From NCBI RefSeq assembly GCF_964340395.1, contig NC_135552.1:23514681-23545680 (forward strand): a stretch of 31,000 nucleotides of DNA. The letters run 5' to 3'. A model generated the notes under the pieces. That model was not told the DNA's origin, did not search any database, and was given only the letters and a program-made list of their open reading frames with translations. Source of the DNA: Glandiceps talaboti. Its lineage: Eukaryota; Hemichordata; Enteropneusta; Spengelidae. This document shows, in pieces, positions 1 to 11,198 of the stretch. Both the position numbers and the translations under genes were made by a program. Position 1 is the first letter of the stretch; each line of letters begins with the position of its first letter.

Positions 1-2737
1 AACAACACGCATCTTTTTCACAAAAGTACACCTCGTAAAGTGCATACTCTAGTGACTCAGGTGTTGCCTTACTCAGATTTACTTGAATGTGTTAAATTAC
101 GTGAGTGAAGACGGAATGTAAGTTTTAATATGAGTGTCAAATTTCTAATATTGATCCACTGTTGGTCAAAGCGATCACGAATCAACAACACACATTATGC
201 TCACACAAAAAAAACACTTGACATATTTCTACTCTACAATGTTGAGTATCGTTTTACCAAAACTATAACGTATGTTCTGACAAGAAAGAAGAAAAGATCA
301 AAAAGATCAATATTACAACTGCCAATTACACTTGAGAATATAGACCTGTGTGTACTTTAAGTAAATGATTTTTAAAGTTAAAACTGCAATGCCTACTGGA
401 GCAGATTTTTAAAATCTAAATGCTAACTCATCGCTCACCACGTTTGACAAGTAATCAAAATGCTTCTTGGGGGCTTATGTTTCAATGCACGGAGAAGCGA
501 CAGATGCATGCAAAGACAAGACATGATGCAATAATTGCTAGTGTCCACCAAATTTATTAACAAATTTTTGACACATTTGTTAGTTTTTTGAAATTCATGA
601 GTTACCTTCCAGGCTTTGGTCCATGTTCTTTTATTTCAATTAGAAAACCTATAGTAAGGTTGTTCTATCAATTAAAAAACATACATTGCTAATCCACATT
701 ACACCCTTTAAGCAAACGAAAGCAAGCGTTACATGTACTTCTATGCACATGTGTAGATGGGGTCAACAGGAGCATAGAAAAGAATTGTTGAGATTCCCAC
801 TTGTTCTTTGTACTGTGAGTAAAGATATTGAATGTCGTTCAGCACCATTGACTATAGGAGATTTTCCCAAATCAAATTTTACTCTATTGTTTGCATGCAG
901 ATAGAACAAGCCGAAGCTAACGAGCAATTTGTTTTCGTTCTGCGTTGTTATGATGATACCATCTTTACACCCTGGATATAATTGCTTAAATGAATAAGAT
1001 GTCCCAATTGTGTTTCAATATTGAGTTGATTTTATCTCTTTCACAAAAAGATAACAGGAAATTTCATATCGAAACATATATCAAACGTGGAGTACCGATA
1101 AAACGTCGATAAACGTTTACATTCCTAATCTTTTTGAATTGCGATATCCTTTCGGAGATAGCTCATACGTGTTAGGGTCACAGCTGGTAATCCCTCCTAT
1201 GTAATCTCCACCGCCAAGATGTAGATAAATGAGAGACTCGCTGTTGAAAAAATTATTTTTAAGTTTCGTTTTATTTACATTTTCTTGTCACGTACACAAA
1301 TAGGAATATATATGTGCCTACATAACACATCTGTGTAATGCCTTAGCTTTGAATATTCAGAACCACTTACTGGTAGTTGTTGGAGCAATACGCTCTTGAG
1401 CCTTGGGGTGATTGATTACCTGAAATTCACCACGGTCGAAGGAACTGAAAACTTCAAATATTTCGTTCCTTTTTACATACGAACATATGTAATGTTCTCA
1501 GACACTTAGAACTGATATCTATGCACATTGGTAGGTGACACCTTTAACGAGGTTTACGCGCACGGCGAGGGATTTCTTCTAAATGGAGTCTTAATATAGA
1601 TAAAATAACACGACAGTGCTTAAACATTTTTCTTACCGACGAATGAATTGATTTATGGCTATTATGACATTCTCTCTATGGATTTACTTTATCACCGCAC
1701 GCTGACGATGTTCGGATGCCTGTTGAATTCAAATATTTAATATGCCTTTAATATTTTGCTATCCTGTAGGGAGTTCATGATAGCCTTAACGGGCAGGCTT
1801 TAACCCTTAACCCCTCTCCGCTTTACAGCATTCCGTCCACAAGGCATTTAAGGGTGAGGTCCATCTAATGACGCAAGCTATCGATATTGATTTTGTAAAT
1901 TGAGATAGGAAATATTAATTTACAATGGTATGACAAGCGTTACGCTGTTGGAAATATATGAAAAAAAACATTAACGAGCAATGCATACGTCTTAATCGAT
2001 TTTCATGAATTAAATGTACAGAGAAAATAATATAGAACTCAAGTTAGTGGTTCCTTTAATGAACTTTCACCATATGTTATATAATGATAACAGTGATTAA
2101 GTAGAGGGTTTAAGAAATTCAAGGCACGTTCAAGGAATGCTTTTTATGGCCGAGGGTATAAGAAAATAATTCGTTGCATAAAACAACATGACGTTTACAT
2201 TGTATGTTATCAGCACACATTTGTCAGTAGTTAATTTCTTTACGTCTGAGAAAAGAAGAGTTTTTGGGATGAGTACTAGTGGGTTTCTTTATTACTTAGC
2301 ATAAAACCTGCAGGCTTGTAAACACTCCGACCGGCTTTCACTCAATCCACGGTACTTCGGGAATTTAGTAACATAGGCACGTTGATTGTCTCAGTATAGA
2401 AGGAAATGGAAGAGCAACTCCTTCGAACCCGTGACTTGACTTGACTTTCCAAATCTACTCGTATCTAGATCTGCTTATTTTTGATCTACGACGTTCCAGG
2501 TCGTAATTACCGGAATATCCGGCAATTTTCCCATCAATCCAATTGCTGACGCCAACCTTGTATATTCCGCCTGTGTCAATTAAACAAATATTTTTGGAAA
2601 GTACATTTTTTATGGTAACTCGACTCAAAATAAAGGCGATGTACACAGTCACTAAATTTTATTTACTAAATACTGAAACACAATAGACTACATCATACTA
2701 CACACATACATAAACGGACACCGACACCCACCCACAC
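1..2737. other. Gene-free AT-rich sequence
   Basis: No open frame with recognisable protein character, no RNA gene and no long repeat was seen. The short open frames at 130-360, 686-904 and 2455-2652 lack domains, compositional support and convincing splice contexts. A short telomere-like string (TTAACCCTTAACCCC) at 1801-1815 is too short to mean anything. Confidence 0.55.
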
Positions 2738-3071
2738 GTATGTATGTATGTATGTATGTATGTATGTATGTATGTATGTATGTATGTATGTATGTATGTG
2801 TATGTGCGTGCGTCTGTCTGTCTGTCTGTCTGTATGTATGTAATGTATGTGTGTATGCATGTATGCATGTGTGTATGTATGTATGTATGTATGTATGTAT
2901 GCATGTATGTATGTATGTATGTATGTATGTATGTATGTATGTATGTGTATGTGCGTGCGTCTGTCTGTCTGTCTGTATGTATGTAATGTATGTATGTATG
3001 TATGTATGTATTCATTCATTCATTCATTCATTCATTCATTCATTCATTCATTCATTCATTCATTCATTCAT
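2738..3071. repeat. Compound microsatellite (GTAT)n, (CTGT)n, (ATTC)n with an internal duplication
   Basis: GTAT/ATGT arrays run from 2738 to about 3010, interrupted twice by the same block (GTGTATGTGCG, then CTGT units, then ATGTATGTAATG) starting at 2798 and 2945, an offset of 147 bp. The first block has five CTGT units and the second four. An (ATTC)n array of about 60 bp follows at 3010-3071. Long open frames here on both strands are translations of the tetranucleotides. Confidence 0.97.
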
Positions 3072-4242
3072 CACATTCATCATGTATTAAGGATATGCAT
3101 TTCTCTTTTCAAACAACACACGTTGGAATGTTCAGCGTTTACCGGATTACGACATGGGTAAAATATAAATTATGGCTTGCAAGGTATTAACCTCAATAAA
3201 CAAGCAAACAGCAGGTAGGGGTGTCATTTCAATATGTACGTGAGAACTATAACATCAGGCAAACAAACAATATGGCGGCTATTTGTTTCCCCTGCACTTA
3301 ATAAGTCATCTTTGAAAGATTTCCGTTCTGACTTGTACAAAAAAAACACTATTAATCTCTCTGTATACACCGACCTTAAGTAGGGATATTATTCTGATCT
3401 TACAACAAATCGCCTGAAAAATTTATGAGTTGGATGTGGCGTCTAACATTAGCAGGGGCGTCATTTATCGTTCTTAGTTTTTATGTAATTTTTATGTTAA
3501 TACTTAGCATCACTGTCAAAGTGCAATTATGGGATCTAAAAATAGTGTATAAATCATACAGCTACATCCCTCGATTTCCTTGCAGTAGCCATGTATTCGT
3601 CGTAAGAAGGTAGTTTTAATTGGCGACCCTCTTATAAGATCAGATTTATCTGATAAAAGCTTATATAAGGCTGTACGTGACATGGATACCTTAAAAGGAT
3701 GAACATCTTGCTTCATTCAACCACTTTCTGGTTTACGTGATGTCAGCTTATTAAGATGTAGGAATTGTCAAATCTTTTATTTAGGATCTGACAATGACGT
3801 CATGATGATCTCATAAAAAGTGTGGACATCGGCAGGGGTAAAGTCGGAGGAGAATTCTTATTCTACTAACAAATGGTTTACCCTAAGACTGTTGGCGTTT
3901 CCGTTCTGGAGCTCGTGTATATAAGTATATAACCAGGTATTATTAACGCTAGACTTTTGATTTTTATTCCCTTAGACATTGCCAGTACATGAAATGTACA
4001 AGTTCACTGACTTGTGATGGAATGAAGACAGCGCGTTCTCTTGATGAAGCCTGACACAATCTCTCATAATAGAAATTAGAATTTAAGATGCAAATGAATG
4101 TCACTCATATTCATAGAACGCTCGCCTAATGAATAGAAGTGTAGTGGCTTCAAGTATGCGAATGCAAGACTATTGAGTGTTTGATTTGATCGAACACATT
4201 CTAAGAAACATTCCCGATGAACATCACCAAATTGATAAATAT
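3072..4242. other. Gene-free AT-rich sequence
   Basis: No supported gene. It contains a palindromic cAMP-response-element core TGACGTCA at 3795-3802 (within ATGACGTCAT) and one ATGCAAAT octamer at 4088-4095. The open frame at 3425-3613 is hydrophobic at its start but has no recognisable domain. Confidence 0.55.
3795..3802. promoter_or_regulatory. CRE-like palindrome TGACGTCA
   Basis: Exact cAMP-response-element core within ATGACGTCAT. No gene is nearby, so function is unproven. Confidence 0.25.
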
Positions 4243-4560
4243 AATTAATTATGCAGGATATTTATTAAAGATATGTGTTATATTTAAGAATAATATTGAA
4301 CCAAAGTTTGGTGAAATACAGAACTACTATGGATGAGATATATTGTAATTTATAAACATCATTAATTATGCAAATTAGCACGTCATATACAAATCATGCC
4401 AATATTATATCTATAATAATATAAGACGTCACAGTATCGCTGTATTGGTCCATATTTTGATAACATTTTATGATTTTCTGTATCCCTAAATAGGCAAATA
4501 CAATGAATTATGCAAATGACCTAATCATATGCAAGTCGTACAAATCATATGTAAATGACA
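4243..4560. repeat. Degenerate AT-rich repeat with ATGCAAAT octamers
   Basis: The string ATTAATTATGCA occurs at 4243-4254 and again at 4361-4372. A related ATGAATTATGCAAAT lies near 4503-4517. The second and third copies also share a downstream TATACAAATCAT / CGTACAAATCAT. Spacings are about 118 and 142 bp, so this looks like an old, diverged tandem or dispersed repeat. Confidence 0.5.
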
Positions 4561-4947
4561 TGTTTCATGATATCATTAATATATCCGTTGCGTTAGGTTC
4601 AACGCAATATTGTGTTTAGTCTATTTTATCATTTAAGTATATGTATTAGCATATATGCTGTCACGGTGATATATACTCACCAAAATGTCAAAGAAGAGCT
4701 AATTAAAACAAGTGCAACTCAGAGGTGAAACTGTTATCTAACATAACACTACATTCGCCATTCAGTAAAATAAAGCAATAACTATTTTGAATTTTTTTTA
4801 AAAAGCGCCGTCTTGCAACACAAGCCAATAGTTTAAAATGACATAAATATGCATAGGTAGTCACATTGTATTCTGATATCACCGACTATCAACTGTTCCA
4901 TGGTCTGATAATACAAATGAACAATGAAAACGTTTTAGGAGGTGAAC
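4561..4947. other. Gene-free AT-rich sequence
   Basis: Nothing recognised apart from generally AT-rich sequence leading into the ATGT microsatellite. Confidence 0.5.
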
Positions 4948-5008
4948 ATGTATGTATGTATGTATGTATGTATGTATGTATGTATGTATGTATGTATGTA
5001 TGTATGTA

Positions 5009-5065
<57 letters not shown>

Positions 5066-5092
5066 ATGTATGTATGTATGTATGTATGTATG
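4948..5092. repeat. (ATGT)n microsatellite with (GT)n interruptions
   Basis: Near-perfect ATGT repeats interrupted by two short GT tracts around 5010-5020 and 5036-5048. Confidence 0.97.
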
Positions 5093-5113
5093 ATTTATTT
5101 CTTGTCTTGTGTA

Positions 5114-5142
5114 GTTGTTGTTGTTGTTGTTGTTGTTGTTGT
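5114..5142. repeat. (GTT)n trinucleotide repeat
   Basis: About nine perfect GTT units, which read as a Cys, Val or Leu run on one strand and Gln or Asn runs on the other. No coding context surrounds it, so it is not a polyglutamine gene. Confidence 0.95.
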
Positions 5143-8100
5143 AAACAAAGTGGTTCAGGTAGAACTTTTTCAACAGTAATGTTAATATCGATATTATAAT
5201 CATTGATGTCATCAGATCTCAAACCTAAATGTCTGACTTGATCAGCAAACCATTAATGATTTGGTTTTGCCATTGGCAGCGTCAGATTTGAGTGCAATGA
5301 AATAGAGATAATGTACATGTTTTCTACATTCATTTAAACAAGTTATTATACGTTTATGATTATATTCCAAACGTGATTTTTCTTTCAATAAGCTCATCAA
5401 ATTCGTATAATTCGAAAACGAATCCACGCCCTTTGCTGATGATTAAATGATCTGCTATTTCCAAAGAATTTCAGACTGTACATTCGTCATTTCAGCTGTC
5501 GTTTCGTAGTGTCATTTCTAGCTAAACTAAAATGAATGTACTTATATTAATAAGAGTCCTTCGGGCTTAAAAATAACAAATGACTGCTTTACACCCTGAT
5601 AGCTGATGTACAGCCGGTTTCATGTTAGCGTTCCCTGGGTCTGTTTGATACAAATACGCAGAAACTAATAAGAAACTGTACATGTTACGCTTTATGAGGG
5701 CAAGATTAAATGAACACAGTTTCTTGCGACAATTTGTCTTTAAATAACATGAACTAACTTGCCACCACGCAGACACCGTAACATTGGCGCCCGCGTGTCT
5801 GCGTCTAGTTGCAGTGTGTATTAAATGCTTTTTATTTCATTTAGACAAAATGTAGCAAGGACTTGCGATCTATGTGCAGTTTGTTAACGTTTTATGTGTG
5901 GTTGTATCAAACAGAACCGCTGAACATTAACAGGAAACGGGTTGTATTTCTTCCAACAAATAAGAATTACCCGATAAATACATTAATTTACCGCATTTCT
6001 AAATAATAGGCGCAAAAAGCTGATATTTTTCCATCTGCAAGTCATATAGCCGACGATGCAACTACACGTATTGACTTACCAAAGAGTGCTAAATAAGACA
6101 TGACCATATGATACAACTCAATTTGATACGACTTTTGAAAAAAAAGGAAAAGCATGCCCAATGATTAATTCCAGATGGATTTTTTTGTCATTTTGTCCGT
6201 ACCTGTCAATTTCGGTCTCAGTCTATGCGAGACGTAACGGCATTGATCATGACAGACCAGACTGATAGCCTCAACCGTATTGATAAAACTAGCTCGGTAT
6301 CTTCCTTTTAAAATTTCGTATCAATTATTTCTTGAATACTTCTCAAGGGGCACAGAGCACTGAATGTAATCAAGCAACCAACCGCCTAGCTTTTGCTATC
6401 ACCCTATTATGTTTGCCTATCTCCAAAGCTGACAGAAGGTAGGGGCGTAATGATTGCTTGAACGGAATGGAAATCTTACATGTACATGCGCGTTGGCCAC
6501 CTGTGCGTGATGAGTATTTTTTTTTACTCAAAAGTCATTGAACCGTATCGATTCACAGTTTACAGACAGGTCGATATTGTAAATAAGCATCCTGGGAAAA
6601 ATAAAAGGACGTCGTTTGCCAATTTGTAATTAGGCACTAGAATGTGCTTTTAATAATAAAATCAATCTGAGCCGAGAATGCGACCTTTAAGGGGTCAAGG
6701 GGTCAACAAAAGCCAGATCTGAGGACTATAGGCACAGGCAAGTTACCATGGGGATTTGTGGATATGGTAAAGTTCATTGCTAAGTTTGTCATAATATGTC
6801 AAAAATAACTATATTCATATTCCATTCGGAATCTGATTATGGTTAAATTGTATATGCATTTGAGGCGATTGTATGCAGTTGGCGGTGAAAAGTTCGAAAT
6901 TTGGTTTGTTGTTAGTTTGGTATGACGCTGGGTTGTGAATACTTATAATCCCACGATTTCTTCACATTCCTGTTAACCATGAAATATCGCGTACCTAAAC
7001 GCGTCTTTTTAACACATTTTGATGACGTCACATTTAAGTAATGAGGTAATTAATCTTTCACCGGTATCCCACGGTGTCTGAACAACGGTAAACTGTTTGC
7101 ATACTTTTAATCATTCTTGGTGAAAAATTGATTGTTTTTAATCATGACACTGTAAGTTAGAGTAATCTATGGTAGCTTTGCATTCTCCGAGCATTGCCAA
7201 CTTTCGAATTGATGTCAGTATAAGAACAGTTCAAAGGTCAAATAATATTACTGAAACGGGGTCAATTTGGTAGTAGCTCATTCTATCCTTTTTGTACAAC
7301 CTGTTTATTACGGCTTTTGGGGTTAAAAAAATTACAATAAAGAATATCATTTTGGAACCAAAGTCTCAGTTTTAGTCATTGTTCTGTTCAGCTTTGATCT
7401 GGTTGGTTTTTTCTAGTCAATCCGTATGTGTTATATTACTCTTCGATTGGGTCTGGTGTTATGTTATTTTTACACGCACATAATACAACAGTACAGTTTG
7501 ATGTCGTCTGCGTGCAATGACTGTCAAGGTAGATCTAACGATTTGACGAGATTATGCCAACGGACTGCATAGTATTCATGCTTGGTATAAACTTAATAAT
7601 ATCTTGCTCCGTCGCTTACACCTAATCAATATATCCGTCGTTGTACCCACAATATGACCATTTAGGACATTTACGAGTGTATCGGTATCAAACACAAAGA
7701 GGGGGTCATGGGAGAATTACATCGACCCCCTACCGCCAGGATATCATGCGTAGAGTTTAGTTGTAATTGTAAAGCCTCTCCAGGTCGTAAATAAATCGTC
7801 ACGTTTTCATAATCACAGGTTTATCATGTATACACATATAACTATTACAACTCATGTATTAAAAGTCATGTCTGGTTTACTAATACAGGAATGTGAAAGA
7901 AAGTGAATTATGGTGAGATGTGAGACTACATACTGATCGTCCCCATCATCACTAAATAAGTCAAAACATTCATATTAAATATACCACGGTCTTGCTACCG
8001 CCGCAAGAGAGAAAAACAATCTTATCAAACAAATAGAAAGCACTCACAACTTGAATATCACTGAATAACATTATACTACCAGGCTTTCAAGCTTACATGG

Positions 8101-8594
8101 CACAGCGATATGCAAGATACACTTATTTCATGACTTAAATTTCCCCAATAGATGATAACATTGTTTGATTTGCCATGGCTGTCATCCGTAAAGATGTTTG
8201 CAAATTTACCATTCATACTAGGACATGAAGGGAGACTGGCATGACTTGATTGAATCATCTATCCCCAGCTGAATCAATGCCCCTCTCTATGTATCTATCT
8301 TATTTAAATAAATCACTAAATGTATTGTATGATAAATGAATAAAACCGTTTGAGCGTCTAAAAATGTATCAGACGAGATTGGCAGACTGGTATAGTCTCT
8401 GTATATAAGAATTGCAGTGTGCAGTGAAGCACGACTGGAGACTGAGACATTATTGATATTGGCCTTCAATATTTTCCCTTTGCTGCATATTAGAGTATTT
8501 GTAAATACACCATAACGCCAAATGGTTTACTTTTAAACTTAATGGTGTATGTTTTCGAGTGTCCTTTAACGGGGGATTCCTGTACACATCTCTA
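5143..8594. other. Gene-free AT-rich sequence
   Basis: No supported gene in 3.4 kb. Seen here: a 14-bp palindrome TAATATCGATATTA at 5183-5196, a CRE core TGACGTCA at 7023-7030, a DR1-type repeat AGTTCA-A-AGGTCA at 7228-7240, and a 7-bp GGGGGTC/GACCCCC stem with a 16-nt loop at 7701-7730. Open frames at 5242-5427, 5567-5776, 8076-8258 and 8287-8469 show no domains. Confidence 0.5.
7023..7030. promoter_or_regulatory. CRE-like palindrome TGACGTCA
   Basis: Exact CRE core in gene-free sequence; a DR1 repeat lies about 200 bp downstream. Confidence 0.25.
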
Positions 8595-8828
8595 ACAAAT
8601 AAACAAATAAACAAATAAACACATAAATAAATAAATAAACGAACGAACGAATGAATAAATAAATAAATACATACATACATACATACATACATACATACAT
8701 ACATACATACATACATACATACATACATACATACATACATACATACATACATACATACATACATACAAACAAACACACACACACACACACACGTACGTAC
8801 GTACGTACGTACGTACGTACGTACGTAC
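8595..8828. repeat. Compound microsatellite: AAAC/AAAT, GAAC, AAAT, (ATAC)n, (AC)n, (ACGT)n
   Basis: Blocks in order are AAAC/AAAT mixtures to 8640, GAAC units at 8641-8649, AAAT to about 8668, a (ATAC)n array of about 100 bp to 8766, an AC tract at about 8772-8791, and a pure ACGT array of about 38 bp at 8791-8828. The reverse-strand open frames across it are repeat translations. Confidence 0.97.
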
Positions 8829-10750
8829 AAATGCAAGTACGTACATATACACACATTAGGTATGTTCGAGACTGTCTTGTATACGAAAAGTCGAACTCCC
8901 TCATCGCCTCAATAATTTACTAACGTACAGATTACTCACTAAATGACAGTAATTGACAGATAGGGATAAATTGACAGATAGACAAAGACTGAACTTTTCC
9001 AGTACACTCGTGGCCGGCAAACATATGTCAGTTAACTACTATATCCTCCAAAATGATAAAATTCCATCGTCTATCTGAACTGACAAAGGGAATCTTAATT
9101 CGTATGTACTCGTATTGAAAATAGAAAACCATTTTTCTATAAACCCGAAATCAAATCGCGACCGTCAATGAAAGATGTCCATACAAAAGTCATAACTTCA
9201 TTGTTTAAAAATGAAGGCAATATCATTTAGATTTGGCGACAACTTTGACTCTGTGTATTTCAGGTACCCCCGTACTTATGATCAATTTAACTGATTGATA
9301 TCGAATGAACCAAACATATCATTGCAGCTTCAATAATTTCGAGACAGATTTCTAAATTTGTCTTTTAATACATAGCTACCCTGGGGTAAATGCAATCAAT
9401 TAAGTCAGTCAGACGTTTCAGGTTTTTTGTGATACTATTGGATTCGTTGTTTAAACGGCGAATTTATACCTGCTGTAGTGAATACAGGTCGCACTCATAT
9501 TTCTTCTTGTTCTTTTTTGTATTTTTACGTGATAAATCATTCCCTTAAATGTCAACATTTGGTTATATTATTATACAATATGATGTATACCTAGGCAAGT
9601 CGTAAAGTTCTTGTTTTGAAATCTTTTTCCTTTGAAAGTGATACAGAAAAGTTAAGAATTGTAATGTTAGTTAATTATGGTAATTCTAAGCATCATGCTC
9701 CACTCCGTCAGATACAATGTGAACCAGCGTTCATTATTGGAATATCTACTTTCAACGTCTAGGAGAGTTACATTTTATTGTGCAGAGTTAATGCAATCAG
9801 CATGTGAGAAGCGGTATATTATTTTAACGCATTTCACACATTCGCAATACGATCGCTCATACGTACCCCCCCCCCCATGCACACACCGACGTAATATTAT
9901 GACACACATTCGCATATACACCCACATGTACATAGGTTGGAGATCTGACAGACAAATATTTGCAATTGAGCATGGAATTAAATGTTTCTCATGTATGCGC
10001 ACCTGCGTCTGATTTGACACTCCGAAGAAATTTAGTCAAAGGTCAATTTTGGTTTCAGATACAGGTGACGTCACGGCCATGTCTATGGTCCACAGTCTAT
10101 GCATTACTGGTCATCAACATGCGATTCCTCGTCCCATGCGATTAGCAAATTATTCAGTTTGATTTGATCAAAGTGGCGATATGCTGTTATAGTGGTCTAC
10201 CTTTCCGTTCATCCATAAAGTTAAAAGTTTGGACATGCTCACCTATTCCCAAATGATTTATAAGTAAGAAGTGTGAGAGGACAGCAGTTTTTGCATGAAT
10301 GCTAAGATGAGAACTAAAATGTCGTAACTCATGTCTCGACATCAGCTGACCCGAGTGTGTTTTTTTCTAGACGACTGCAATCAATCACTCCCTATACGTA
10401 GACACAGAAATCAAAAACGGTTTATTCACAATGACTTTATCGTGATTTATCAACACATATAATGCTGTTTAAAGCCCAGATGGTCGTATTCTGACGTCAC
10501 GACAAAGTTGAACTTGATAACAAGTCTGTTTCTTCAATCAGATAGCATAGTTTATTCCTTGGAGATTTTTTCTGTATCTCGAGTCGTTATTTTTCTAAAT
10601 GTTTGACGTCTAAGCGTGTCACAACGACAGCCTCTTCTCATGTTATTTTTAAAGTAGAAGACATATTTGTCAAATTCGTTGTCTTACCGGAACAAACTGG
10701 TTTGCACCAGTGCACCATTTACAAATGATGAGAGAAGTGCTTTCCCCAGG
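8829..10750. other. Gene-free AT-rich sequence
   Basis: No supported gene. Features seen are a C11 run at 9866-9876, a DR1-like repeat (TAGTCA-A-AGGTCA) at 10033-10045, and two CRE cores TGACGTCA at 10066-10073 (within the perfect palindrome GTGACGTCAC) and 10492-10499. The overlapping short frames at 9677-10145 have no recognisable domain. Confidence 0.5.
10033..10073. promoter_or_regulatory. DR1-like repeat next to a CRE-like palindrome
   Basis: TAGTCA-A-AGGTCA at 10033-10045 lies 20 bp before GTGACGTCAC at 10065-10074; a further CRE core is at 10492-10499. The pairing suggests an enhancer-like cluster but no target gene is visible. Confidence 0.3.
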
Positions 10751-11154
10751 AAACGTAGCAATTTAAAAGTAATTTGCATCGCAAAGGAAATCACTTCTAC
10801 AATTGAAAATACTAAGCTTGCAACAGAAAGTCGTCTGACGATTTGAGTTGTTCAAAAATTGTTACATTTCATCATCTTGCTCGACAGAACATGTTATTAA
10901 CATTGCTACAATTTCATCGTTAAGCACCTATGTGCTTATAGCGTTTATAAAATTGTTACGTTTTCATTGCTTGTGATACAACTACGTAGCACATTGTTAC
11001 ACTGTAAGTCAGTTTTCCTGATATAGACACTGTTGTTTGCATTAACTGTCAAACTATTCATTGAAGCACTGTGCTGAGATAATAACTTTAGAAAAGAATG
11101 AAATGTAGCAATGTTGGTAAGACTTTTTTGGAGTCAGATGATGAAATGTAGAGA
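10751..11154. repeat. Cluster of a TTGYTAC...TTTCAT motif in both orientations (inverted repeat)
   Basis: Forward copies begin at 10859, 10903, 10953 and 10994, about 41-50 bp apart. Reverse-complement copies lie at 11098-11111 and 11141-11154, with a partial reverse copy at 10751-10762. The pair at 10859 and 10903 matches the reverse pair as a diverged inverted repeat of about 60 bp: a 15-base identical block, a 20/21-base unmatched spacer, then a second block differing by one inserted base. A hairpin with 7-bp arms (TAAGCAC/GTGCTTA) lies inside at 10921-10938. It may be the remains of a small non-autonomous transposon; no target-site duplication was established. Confidence 0.6.
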
Positions 11155-11168
11155 TATTGCTAAGATTT

Positions 11169-11198
11169 TTGTCTAGCTAGACAATGCAGTGCACTGCA
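11169..11198. repeat. Two abutting perfect palindromes
   Basis: TTGTCTAGCTAGACAA (16 bp, 11169-11184) is followed directly by TGCAGTGCACTGCA (14 bp, 11185-11198). Both are perfect self-complements with no loop. Confidence 0.9.

Noticed and set aside
1798-1817. Telomere-like TTAACCCTTAACCCC
   Set aside because: Only two imperfect units; this occurs by chance in AT-rich sequence.
2693-3161. Several open frames of 60-116 codons rich in Met-Tyr-Val-Cys or Ile-His-Thr
   Set aside because: They are six-frame translations of tetranucleotide repeats. The same happens at 4866-5222, 8450-8904, 13402-13678, 14261-14597, 15884-16535, 17471-17800, 18891-19333, 21366-21890, 25991-26257, 27119-27459 and 30711-30931.
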